Source of the DNA: Kerstersia gyiorum
GTDB taxonomy: Bacteria; Pseudomonadota; Gammaproteobacteria; Burkholderiales; Burkholderiaceae_B
Assembly: GCF_004216755.1 (NCBI RefSeq)
Contig: NZ_SGWZ01000001.1
Location: 1,240,001-1,304,000, forward strand
Reading direction: 5' to 3'
DNA length: 64,000 nt
In this document: in pieces, positions 26,200 through 33,560 of the stretch
Numbering within the stretch: the stretch's first letter is position 1
Layout of the letters: each line of letters starts with the position of its first letter
Program-made: the position numbers and the translations under genes
The notes under the pieces: model-generated
Database searches by the model: none
Seen by the model: only the letters and a program-made list of their open reading frames with translations
What the model was told of the DNA's origin: nothing

Positions 26200-27663
26200 T
26201 TACAGATACGGCGAGGCCAGCCAGATGATCTTGTTGCGCAGCCGGCTGAGAAAAGGTTGGCTGTTGAGGTGTTTCAGCGTGACCAGCGTGGCAGATTCGA
26301 TCTGCGACTGAATGCGTTGCTTGATCCAGTCGGCCGTATTTCGGTCGTAGATTTCCACATCCATTTCGAAGTTCAGGCGCAGGCTGCGTGGGTCCATATT
26401 CGACGAGCCCACGTAGGAATAGACGTCGTCCAGCGTAATCAGCTTGGAGTGATCGAAGCCGCCATTCGAGCGCCAGACGCGGCAGCCGTTGGCGATGACG
26501 AGGTCGATTTGCGCCTTCATGGCGTAATCAACCAGGCGCAGGTTGTTCTGGCCGGGAATCACGATATCCACGGCAACGCCACGGCGCGCCGTGGTGGCCA
26601 GCGCACCGATCAGGGCGGGATCAGGCAGGAAATACGGGGTCTGGATCATGACGTGATGCTGTGCGGCGGCCAGCGCACCCATGATCATGCTGTGGTTGCT
26701 TCCCAGGGCCTGATCCGGCCCCGAGGGCACGCAGCGTGCCGGTACATAGCCTGGCGTGGGAATGACGGGGAACCAGTCGCACTGGGTGTCGTACAGGGAT
26801 TCGCCGGTGGTGAATTCCCAGTCATGTGCAAAGCCGTACATCAGTTGCGACACGATGGGCCCTTCCAGGCGGAAGTGGGTATCGCGCGCCATATTGTCGC
26901 CGCCATAGCGGTGGGTAAAGGCTTCGCGGATATTCATGCCGCCGGTAAAACCTAGGCAGCCGTCGATCACCAGTATCTTGCGATGGCTGCGCATATTGGC
27001 ATAGGCCAGGCGCAGGCCCAGACCGGTGCTCATGAATCGTGCGTGCGGGACTTTGTGCTGGGCAAAGATCCGGGTGATGGGCGGGCGCGAATACTTTTCG
27101 CCGACGGCATCGACCAGTACGCGTACTTGTACGCCACGCTGATGGGCATCCACCAGCGCCTGGGCGAGCTCCACGCCGACGCGGTCATGGTCGAAGATAT
27201 AGCTCTGCATTGCAATGCAGGTCTTGGCGTTGCGTATCGCTTCCAGCATGGCGGGATAGGTACTGTCGCCACCCGGCAGTATCTGTACCAGGTTGCCGTC
27301 GAGCAGGGGGAATTCGCTGACGCGGTCGCCCAGGGTTTTCTGGCCCGCCAGGGCCACGCCGTAGGTATGGACCAGATCGACATCGCTGGGGCGCATGTCG
27401 GGATACGCGTCCAGGTGGGTTTCGCTGCGCTGTTGCGAAACACGCTGCTCGCGCACCCGGTTGATTCCGGCAATGATGTAGAGCAGCGTGCCGAGGATAG
27501 GAGAAAGCATGACCACGCCGACCCAGCCGATGGCGGCGCGCGCATCGCGCTTGTTCATGGCGATATGCACGGCTGCCGCAAGGCTGATTATCAGCGAGAC
27601 GACAAAGATGATGTGCGGCCAGTATTCCTGGAACAGGTGTTCGAGCTGATTCGTGCTGGTCAC
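26200..27663 (-). CDS. cls: Cardiolipin synthase
   Basis: Phospholipase D-type enzyme that joins two phosphatidylglycerols into cardiolipin at the inner membrane. It has two N-terminal TM helices (IIFVVSLIISLAAAVHIAM and IGWVGVVMLSPILGTLLYII) and two HKD motifs, HRKILVIDGCLGFTGG and HSKLITLDDVYSYVGSSNMD. A GTG at 27663 gives 487 aa. The open frame extends to a TTG at 27714, and neither start has a good ribosome site, so the N-terminus is uncertain. Confidence 0.9.
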   Translation of the reverse strand: MTSTNQLEHLFQEYWPHIIFVVSLIISLAAAVHIAMNKRDARAAIGWVGVVMLSPILGTLLYIIAGINRVREQRVSQQRSETHLDAYPDMRPSDVDLVHTYGVALAGQKTLGDRVSEFPLLDGNLVQILPGGDSTYPAMLEAIRNAKTCIAMQSYIFDHDRVGVELAQALVDAHQRGVQVRVLVDAVGEKYSRPPITRIFAQHKVPHARFMSTGLGLRLAYANMRSHRKILVIDGCLGFTGGMNIREAFTHRYGGDNMARDTHFRLEGPIVSQLMYGFAHDWEFTTGESLYDTQCDWFPVIPTPGYVPARCVPSGPDQALGSNHSMIMGALAAAQHHVMIQTPYFLPDPALIGALATTARRGVAVDIVIPGQNNLRLVDYAMKAQIDLVIANGCRVWRSNGGFDHSKLITLDDVYSYVGSSNMDPRSLRLNFEMDVEIYDRNTADWIKQRIQSQIESATLVTLKHLNSQPFLSRLRNKIIWLASPYL

Positions 27664-28051
27664 GGGTCGGTAGGCTTTTTGAGGATGTGTTGGTCGGAAT
27701 GCAATATGAAACAATGCTTATTGTCGCTGATTTGACAACGATTTAGGCATTTCCGATCCGGCCAGGTCGGGGCGGCGGATGCCCTGCGTCTCGCAACGGC
27801 GTGCGTCAGGGGCTGGATCAAGCCCGCCATAGTGCCCGTATCGCCGCGCCGGGGGGCGTGCGACGGGCCGTGCGGCGTGGGCGGGGCGACAAGGATTGTC
27901 ATATTCCCCGGGCGGTATTCTGCTTTCAGCCTGGTGGCGCAGCTTGCCTGCGCGTACCCGCTAACCACATACTCGTACCCGCGTATCCGCATGAGCAAGG
28001 CCCCGGGCGCCTTCAGGGCGCGCCGGGGCCGTCAGCCAGAGGGCGATGCTG
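27664..28051. other. Intergenic region between cls and a TonB receptor gene
   Basis: Both flanking genes are on the minus strand. The 388-bp stretch holds the receptor's terminator-like hairpin (27999-28030) and, near 27700-27760, an AT-richer part likely to carry the cls promoter. No credible gene was seen. Confidence 0.5.
27999..28030 (-). terminator. Hairpin downstream of siderophore receptor gene
   Basis: GGCCCCGG (27999-28006) pairs with CCGGGGCC (28023-28030), extended by GCGCC/GGCGC inside with one bulge. It lies 22 bp after the receptor stop. The minus-strand tail is TTGCTC, so it is only moderately convincing. Confidence 0.55.
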
Positions 28052-30262
28052 TCAGTGGCGGTAGTTCAGCGTCAGCATGGCGTTGCGGGGCTCGCCATAC
28101 AGCACCTGGTTGTAGAAGCCGCTCATGACGGCGTACTTCTTGTCGAATAGATTGTTGATGTTGAGCGTGGCGTCCAGCTCGGGCGTGATGGCATAACGCG
28201 CCATCACCGAGGCCAGTGCATAGGAAGACTGCTCGGTCACGGCGGCTCCCGCCGGGCTGGTGGCCGTCTGGTAGAAGCGGCTTTGCCAATTGAGACCGGC
28301 GCCCAACGTCAGTTTCCGCCAGTCTCCAGGCAGCTGCCAGGTGGTGAACAACCTGGCCGTGGTGCGCGGCAATTGCGTGCTCAGGCGGCTGCCGTTGGCA
28401 TCTGCAGCGGTGAAGTGCGAGACTCCTGCGTACAGGTTCCAGCCCGGTAGCGGCTCACCCTGGATGTCGATGTCGAAGCCGCGCGATTTCGTGCCGCTGG
28501 CAGCGTAATAGGCTTGTGTGCCGTCTGGCAGCATTTGGCCTGCGTCTATCTGGGCCACGTTATCCATGCGGATATCGAACAGCGCGATGGCAGTGTTGAG
28601 CCGGCCACCCAGATACTCGCTCTTCAGGCCGATTTCACGATTCTTCCCCTTGGTGGGCGACAGCACCTGATTGTCGCGGTCTCGTGTGGTTTGCGGATTG
28701 AAAATTTCCGTGTAGCTGGCATAGATGGAATGCTGGGCGCTCAGGTCGAAGACCAGGCCGGCATAGGGCGTGAATTTGCCGGTTTCCTTGTTGTGGAAGG
28801 CCTTGCCGGCTGCCGTCTGGCTGATTTCGTAGCGGTTCAGCCGCCCCCCGGCGATCAGTTTGAGACGCTCGCTCAGCGAAAAGCGCGCCACGCCATAGAT
28901 GCCGCGCTGGCGGGTTGTCGTATGGGTGAGGGTGTGCGGCTGGGCGCCGAAATCAGGGCGAGGATAGTTGCCGTTCCAGTCGTTGAAATTACCGATGGGC
29001 GTGGCGGGAAACACGAAACCGGTGCTGTTGTCATCTGCACTGCGGCGCGAGTTCATCATGCCCAGCGTCAGTTCATGGCGGCGGCCCAGCAGTTCGAATG
29101 GGCCGGAAATCATGGCATCCAGGCTGTTCTGACGAGTCTGTCCGTCGCTGGCCAGCGCGACCGGCAACAAGCCCTGCCCGGTATCGCGATCCGGGTAGCC
29201 CAGGCCGGAAAACAGCTGGGCATGCGAATGGCTGCGTTGCTGGTTGAATGACAAGCGGGCGTTCCAGCCATGGCCCAGATCCTGCTCCAGTGTGGCGAAG
29301 GCGGTGCTGATGCGGTTGTCCCAGTGGCTCCAGTCGGCGGCTAGCGTTTTCGAGCGGCGCCAGTCGGCCTGCGTGCCATCGCTGTACCAGCGTGGCACAC
29401 CTCCCCAGGTCGTGCCCTCGGGCTTGATGTTCTGGTAGTCATAACCAAGGCTGAGCAGCGTCGTATCGCTAAGGTCGGCTTCGATGATGCCATAGAAGGC
29501 CTGTTTCTTCTGCTGATACAGGTCTATGAAGGAATGGCGGTCCTGGTAAGCACCGACCACGCGCATGCGGATGCGTCCGTCTTCGACCAGCGGGGTGGAC
29601 AGGTCAGCCATGCCCCGGTAATTGTCCCAGGAACCGGCGCTGGCGGAGAGTTTGGCGGCGAAGTCCCGTCCGGGCCGCTTGCGCACCAGATTGACCGAAG
29701 CGGACGGATTGCCGGCGCCGGTCAGCAGGCCGGTGGCACCACGGACGACTTCGATACGGTCATAGAACGCGGTATCGAGAAAACTGGCGCCGTCGAGAAA
29801 TTCGGTCGGGATGCCATCGAACTGGAAGCTGTCGATGGAGAAACCACGGGCGTGGAAACTCACACGTTCGCTGTCTAGCGTTTGTGACGAGATACCCACG
29901 GTTTGCTCCAGCGCCTGCTGTACCGAGCCCAGTTGCTGGTCATCCAGGCGCTGGCGTGTCATCACGGTGACGGATTGCGGGGTTTCGCGCAGCGAAAGCG
30001 GCAGGCGGGTGGCGGCCGATGTCTGCCGCACGGTATAGGCGCCGCTGCCTTCCGTGGCACTGTTGTCTTCCGTGGCGGTGATGACAATCGCATCCAGCGT
30101 GGCCGGACGGGCCCCGGCAGGGTCAGGAGGCATGGGTGGGCGGGCGTCCTGCGCACCGGCCACCGCGCTGAAAAGGCAGGTCGCCAGGGCCAGCGCCAGT
30201 GCGGTGGGCCGGGGCTTGCCGCAAGGGCTGGAAAACAGGGGAGGGGGGGCAATCATGATCAT
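28052..30262 (-). CDS. TonB-dependent siderophore receptor (FhuE/FpvA-like)
   Basis: Outer-membrane receptor of 736 aa with signal peptide (LALALATCLFSAVAGAQ) and a TonB-box-like LDAIVITATED. The plug follows (RLPLSLRETPQSVTVMTRQR, then IEVVRGATGLLTGAGNPSAS), typical of ferric hydroxamate/pyoverdine-type receptors. A beta-barrel ends in the terminal RH. It lacks the N-terminal signalling (STN) domain, so it is not self-signalling. It is 13 bp downstream of the SnoaL-like gene and probably shares its promoter. The siderophore is unknown. Confidence 0.9.
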   Translation of the reverse strand: MIMIAPPPLFSSPCGKPRPTALALALATCLFSAVAGAQDARPPMPPDPAGARPATLDAIVITATEDNSATEGSGAYTVRQTSAATRLPLSLRETPQSVTVMTRQRLDDQQLGSVQQALEQTVGISSQTLDSERVSFHARGFSIDSFQFDGIPTEFLDGASFLDTAFYDRIEVVRGATGLLTGAGNPSASVNLVRKRPGRDFAAKLSASAGSWDNYRGMADLSTPLVEDGRIRMRVVGAYQDRHSFIDLYQQKKQAFYGIIEADLSDTTLLSLGYDYQNIKPEGTTWGGVPRWYSDGTQADWRRSKTLAADWSHWDNRISTAFATLEQDLGHGWNARLSFNQQRSHSHAQLFSGLGYPDRDTGQGLLPVALASDGQTRQNSLDAMISGPFELLGRRHELTLGMMNSRRSADDNSTGFVFPATPIGNFNDWNGNYPRPDFGAQPHTLTHTTTRQRGIYGVARFSLSERLKLIAGGRLNRYEISQTAAGKAFHNKETGKFTPYAGLVFDLSAQHSIYASYTEIFNPQTTRDRDNQVLSPTKGKNREIGLKSEYLGGRLNTAIALFDIRMDNVAQIDAGQMLPDGTQAYYAASGTKSRGFDIDIQGEPLPGWNLYAGVSHFTAADANGSRLSTQLPRTTARLFTTWQLPGDWRKLTLGAGLNWQSRFYQTATSPAGAAVTEQSSYALASVMARYAITPELDATLNINNLFDKKYAVMSGFYNQVLYGEPRNAMLTLNYRH

Positions 30263-30275
30263 TGTCGCTGCAGTC

Positions 30276-30779
30276 TTAGTGGGCCAGTTGCTCGCGCATG
30301 GTCAGGCCGTTGTAGTAGTCGGCCAGTTGCACGATGCGCCCGTGTTCCACGCGGACGAAACTGGCGCCGCGCAGGCTGACGGGGCGGGAAGCGGCGGGTT
30401 TGCCGTCCTGGGCAGGAAACTGTGCGGTACCGCTGAATTCCCATTCGAAGGCCAGTTGCTCGCAGGCCTGCACGGGCGTGCCCAGCACTCGCCAGCGCAG
30501 GTCGGGGATCAGCCCGGTCAGTCCCTTGACGACATCGAGCACTACCTGGCTACCCTGGCGTGTGGTTGCGGCGCTGGTGCTGAAGTAGCTGACCTGGGCA
30601 TCCAGCGTGGTGCCGGCCGCCAGGACATCGTGTTCATTCCAGGCGGCGATGTACTGCTGCACGACAGGCCAGGCTGGCGCGTCGCAAGAGGTCGCCAGTG
30701 CCGGGGCAACGGGCAGGAAGGCGGCCAGCCACAAGGCAGGGCGGATGACACGGGCGAGGCCGGCGCGGGAACTTTGCAT
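30276..30779 (-). CDS. Exported SnoaL/NTF2-like protein
   Basis: Small protein of 167 aa from the ATG at 30779 (TGGAGAT upstream). A signal peptide (VIRPALWLAAFLPVAPALA) is followed by a cone-shaped NTF2-like fold pattern: WPVVQQYIAAWNEHDVLAAG, then GLIPDLRWRVLG, then GRIVQLADYYNGL. This is the polyketide cyclase/ester-hydrolysis-like SnoaL group, where function varies widely. Its position directly before a siderophore receptor gene suggests a periplasmic role in handling the siderophore or its iron, which is inference. The frame continuing to 30929 is not supported. Confidence 0.72.
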   Translation of the reverse strand: MQSSRAGLARVIRPALWLAAFLPVAPALATSCDAPAWPVVQQYIAAWNEHDVLAAGTTLDAQVSYFSTSAATTRQGSQVVLDVVKGLTGLIPDLRWRVLGTPVQACEQLAFEWEFSGTAQFPAQDGKPAASRPVSLRGASFVRVEHGRIVQLADYYNGLTMREQLAH

Positions 30780-31121
30780 CAGGATCTCCAGATGGACAGG
30801 AAACAGTGCCTGTGCCCGCCGGTATTCCTGCATGCCTGGGATCGGTACAGGGCCTAGCCGTGAAGCATGGCGTCCTACCGGGACCGGAAGTGCTGCGGCA
30901 CGGAAATGGGCGGGGGGCAATTTCTGCAAACGCAGATGAAAATGATTCTGCTGCGCATGGATTTGGTGGTAAATGCCGGCGTCTGCATTTCAGAAGTGCG
31001 TCTTGCGCAATGATTACTCCTAGCTTTCCACGCAGGCGTCATGCCGGTACGATTGCGGCATACGCAATGAGGCCGGCATGTGCGTTGCCGTATGCCGGGC
31101 CGCAATGAATAGGGAAATGCC
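30780..31121. promoter_or_regulatory. Divergent control region (receptor operon and lysR)
   Basis: A 342-bp gap between divergent genes. A Fur-like sequence lies at 30935-30953 (GATGAAAATGATT..., about 10 of 19 consensus positions). A LysR-type inverted repeat ATTGC-N7-GCAAT lies at 31052-31068. A short TTGCGCAA palindrome lies near 31003. The first part (30780-30930) has no recognisable signals. Confidence 0.45.
31052..31068. promoter_or_regulatory. LysR-type operator ATTGC-N7-GCAAT
   Basis: A perfect 5-7-5 inverted repeat containing the T-N11-A core of LysR-family sites, 54 bp before the lysR start. An identical half-site pair recurs at 32066-32082. Confidence 0.6.
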
Positions 31122-32063
31122 ATGGAACTTCCTGACCTGAATTTGCTGGTTGCGCTGGATGTCCTGCTTGAGGAGGGCAGCGTGATCGGCGCGGCCCGGC
31201 GGATGAATCTGAGCGCGCCAGCGATGAGCCGCACGCTGGGACGCATCCGGGAAGCCCTGGGCGACCCGGTATTCGTGCAGGCAGGCCGCCGCCTGGTCCC
31301 CACGCCACGGGCGCTGGCCTTGCGCGAACAGGTCCGGCTGGCGGTGGAGCAGGCCGGACTGGTGTTCCAGCCTGCCACCGGCGTGGACCTGAAAACCCTG
31401 GAGCGTCGTTTCAGCGTACGTGCCAACGACATTTTCGTGGGTGCCCACGCTGGCCGCCTGCTGGATGTCATGGCAAGGGAGATGCCGCGCGCCATGTTGC
31501 GTTTTGCGCCGGAAGAAGATGACATCGACGATGAAGCCCTGCGCAGCGGACGCATCGACCTGTTCATCAGCGCGGCGCGCAAGCTGGGGCCGGAGATCTG
31601 CGAACAATCATTGTTCACGACATCGGTGATAGGTGTGGCGCGTGCCGGTCACCCCATCTTCGATGATGAAATCACGCCGGAGCGGTTGACGCGCTGGGGG
31701 CATATCGGTGTGTCGCGGCGCGGGAAATCCACCGGTCCGATAGACAGCGCGCTGGCGGCCCTGGGCTTGCGCCGGCATGTGGCGCTGGTCGTGCCCACGC
31801 CATATTCCGCAGTTTTCGCCCTGCGTGATTCCGACCTGCTGCTGCCGCTGCCCGGTCATCTGGCGCACGGCGCCCTGGCGGCAGGCCTGAAAATCCGGCT
31901 GTTCGATCTGCCGATTTCGCTGGCGACGGTGCCCATCACCCAGGCTTGGCATCCGCGTTTCCAGAATGATCCGGGGCATCAATGGCTGCGCCGGACCATT
32001 CGGGCGCTGTGTACCGGAGACGATGCCTCGGTTGCCTGGCAAGCCCGCTCACCGTTGATCTAA
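31122..32063 (+). CDS. LysR family transcriptional regulator
   Basis: Regulator of 313 aa. The winged HTH covers residues 1-60 (LNLLVALDVLLEEGSVIGAA, MSRTLGRIREALGDPVFVQA), in the NodD/SyrM-like subgroup with GRRLVPTPRALAL. The effector-binding domain covers about 90-300. GGGAAA precedes the ATG. It is divergent from the SnoaL-TonB receptor operon, the usual layout for a LysR protein that controls its neighbour and itself, and matching operator-like repeats flank it. Confidence 0.9.
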   Translation: MELPDLNLLVALDVLLEEGSVIGAARRMNLSAPAMSRTLGRIREALGDPVFVQAGRRLVPTPRALALREQVRLAVEQAGLVFQPATGVDLKTLERRFSVRANDIFVGAHAGRLLDVMAREMPRAMLRFAPEEDDIDDEALRSGRIDLFISAARKLGPEICEQSLFTTSVIGVARAGHPIFDDEITPERLTRWGHIGVSRRGKSTGPIDSALAALGLRRHVALVVPTPYSAVFALRDSDLLLPLPGHLAHGALAAGLKIRLFDLPISLATVPITQAWHPRFQNDPGHQWLRRTIRALCTGDDASVAWQARSPLI

Positions 32064-32065
32064 AG

Positions 32066-32082
32066 ATTGCGTTTGATGCAAT
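32066..32082. promoter_or_regulatory. Second ATTGC-N7-GCAAT inverted repeat
   Basis: The same 5-7-5 palindrome as at 31052, with a different spacer, 2 bp after the lysR stop and 262 bp before the next gene. Confidence 0.5.
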
Positions 32083-32343
32083 CATGAATTTAAGAGATGT
32101 CACTTTTCCGCATGCATGGCCGGGCATACATTGGGCAGGCCAGTCATGCCAATCACCGTGGTTTCTTGCTTGCGCTGCAACCCTGGCGCAGTGTCAGGAC
32201 GGCGGGAGGCCAGGCTGGTCCCGTCCGGCGCGTTGCTGGCCCGGCCCGGCTGTCATCGGGTCTCTGAGGGTTGGCAGTGCGTCGGGATCAGCCGCTGTCA
32301 CAGGGCGTGACGCGCGGCAGTCTGACTACAGGAAAATCCGGCC

Positions 32344-32748
32344 ATGGCGTTCGATTCCAACTCTTTCATCATTCACGATGTCCAGGCGTTTCCGTACATC
32401 GTCTTCCGTAACGAGGCGGCCAAGCCCGGCTATGCCGGCCAGTGGCAAACCGAAATGGATGCGCTGGTGGCCAGCGGCCTGCCGTTCGTGATCGTGTACG
32501 ACCAGCTCAGTCACGAAGAAGAACATGAGGACCGCAAGGTGCGGGCGCTCTGGCTCAAGCACAACAAAGAAGCTCTGGGCAAGGTATGCCTGGCGCTGAT
32601 CAGTATCGAGCCGGATGAGCAAAAGCGTGAAAACGTGCGCGCCTTTGCTGCAACGGCGCAAAAGGCATTCGGTATCCGCCAGGAAGTGCTTGCCACCCAT
32701 GAAGCCGCCAGGGAAATTGCAGACAGCCTGATTGCTTCCGCGCTTTAG
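32344..32748 (+). CDS. Conserved hypothetical 134-aa protein
   Basis: Soluble acidic protein of 134 aa with no signal or TM helix that I can see. The pattern of strands and helices (FPYIVFRNEA, LPFVIVYDQL, KVCLALISIE, helix at the end) looks like a small alpha/beta fold, perhaps STAS-like, but I do not recognise a family. The ATG follows AGGAAAA. It is 14 bp upstream of the Fur-family gene on the same strand, so the two are almost certainly co-transcribed, hinting at a link with metal regulation. Confidence 0.72.
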   Translation: MAFDSNSFIIHDVQAFPYIVFRNEAAKPGYAGQWQTEMDALVASGLPFVIVYDQLSHEEEHEDRKVRALWLKHNKEALGKVCLALISIEPDEQKRENVRAFAATAQKAFGIRQEVLATHEAAREIADSLIASAL

Positions 32749-32762
32749 AACAGGGGGCGCGC

Positions 32763-33287
32763 ATGTATACGGAAGACCTGACAGTGGCGGACGTTCCCCA
32801 CGAGAGCGGCTTGACTGCCCGAACCAAGGCAAGGGCCAGGACGGTGCGCCAGGATGAGCCGGCGCTGTCGCGTTTGCGCGACCTGCGCCTGCGGCCGACC
32901 ATGGCGCGCATTGCGATCCTGCAGACCATGGAGGCCGTGGCGCCGGAGCCGCTGGCTGCCGAGGAAGTCCTGCGCCATCTGTTGCTGCGTAACGTGCGTA
33001 CCGGCCTGGCCAGTGTCTATCGTATCCTGCGCGAGCTGGAAGAGCGCGGCATTGTGCGGCGTGAATATCGCCCCAGCCGCAATGGCGCCAAAACGCTGCA
33101 CCGCCTGGTGCAACAGCATATCGACCGCCAGCAGGACAGGCTGATGTGTGTGGAGTGCGGTGGCACGGTCACCCTGGATGCGCCTGGCCTGCGCGACCAG
33201 CTGTTGCGGTTGGCGGATGCCCAGGGCTTGTCCCTGGCTGGCGGCCCGCTGATCATCCAGACCGTATGCGCAAGTTGCAGCTTGTGA
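32763..33287 (+). CDS. Fur family metalloregulator (Zur/Fur-like)
   Basis: Regulator of 174 aa. The N-terminal 35 residues are an extension. The winged HTH follows (RLRPTMARIAILQTMEAVAP, then TGLASVYRILRELEERGIVRR), and the dimerisation domain carries two CxxC pairs (LMCVECGG and TVCASCSL) that form the structural zinc site. The His-rich sensor of classical Fur (HHDH) is replaced by LHRLVQQHIDRQQDRLMC, which fits a Zur- or Fur-variant. AGGGGG precedes the ATG. Which metal it senses is open. Confidence 0.85.
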   Translation: MYTEDLTVADVPHESGLTARTKARARTVRQDEPALSRLRDLRLRPTMARIAILQTMEAVAPEPLAAEEVLRHLLLRNVRTGLASVYRILRELEERGIVRREYRPSRNGAKTLHRLVQQHIDRQQDRLMCVECGGTVTLDAPGLRDQLLRLADAQGLSLAGGPLIIQTVCASCSL

Positions 33288-33392
33288 TTGGTTGCACCGC
33301 GGTTGCCAAGCTGAAAGACCCGAATGGGTGCTACTGGCGCCAGTTCGTATGGAAGATGGGGGCACGGTGAACCCGTCGTGCCAATGAGGGTG

Positions 33393-33430
33393 AAAAAGCC
33401 GCACCGGCCGGTCATGGCAGGTGCGGCTTT
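33393..33430 (-). terminator. Intrinsic terminator of the PKD lipoprotein operon
   Basis: An 11-bp perfect stem (33395-33405 with 33420-33430). On the minus strand it runs into TTTTT, 130 bp after the lipoprotein stop. On the plus strand only TTT follows, so it may serve the Fur-family gene weakly. Confidence 0.7.
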
Positions 33431-33560
33431 CGGGCGCCAGGCACAGCCTGCTGTCAGGCTGCGTTCCGGGATGCCAGGCTTCAGGCCGGCTGCAGCCTGG
33501 CCGCCTGGGTCAGCCCAGTACCAACAGGACTCGCATCAGCAGGCCGGGCCGTTCGGTGTG

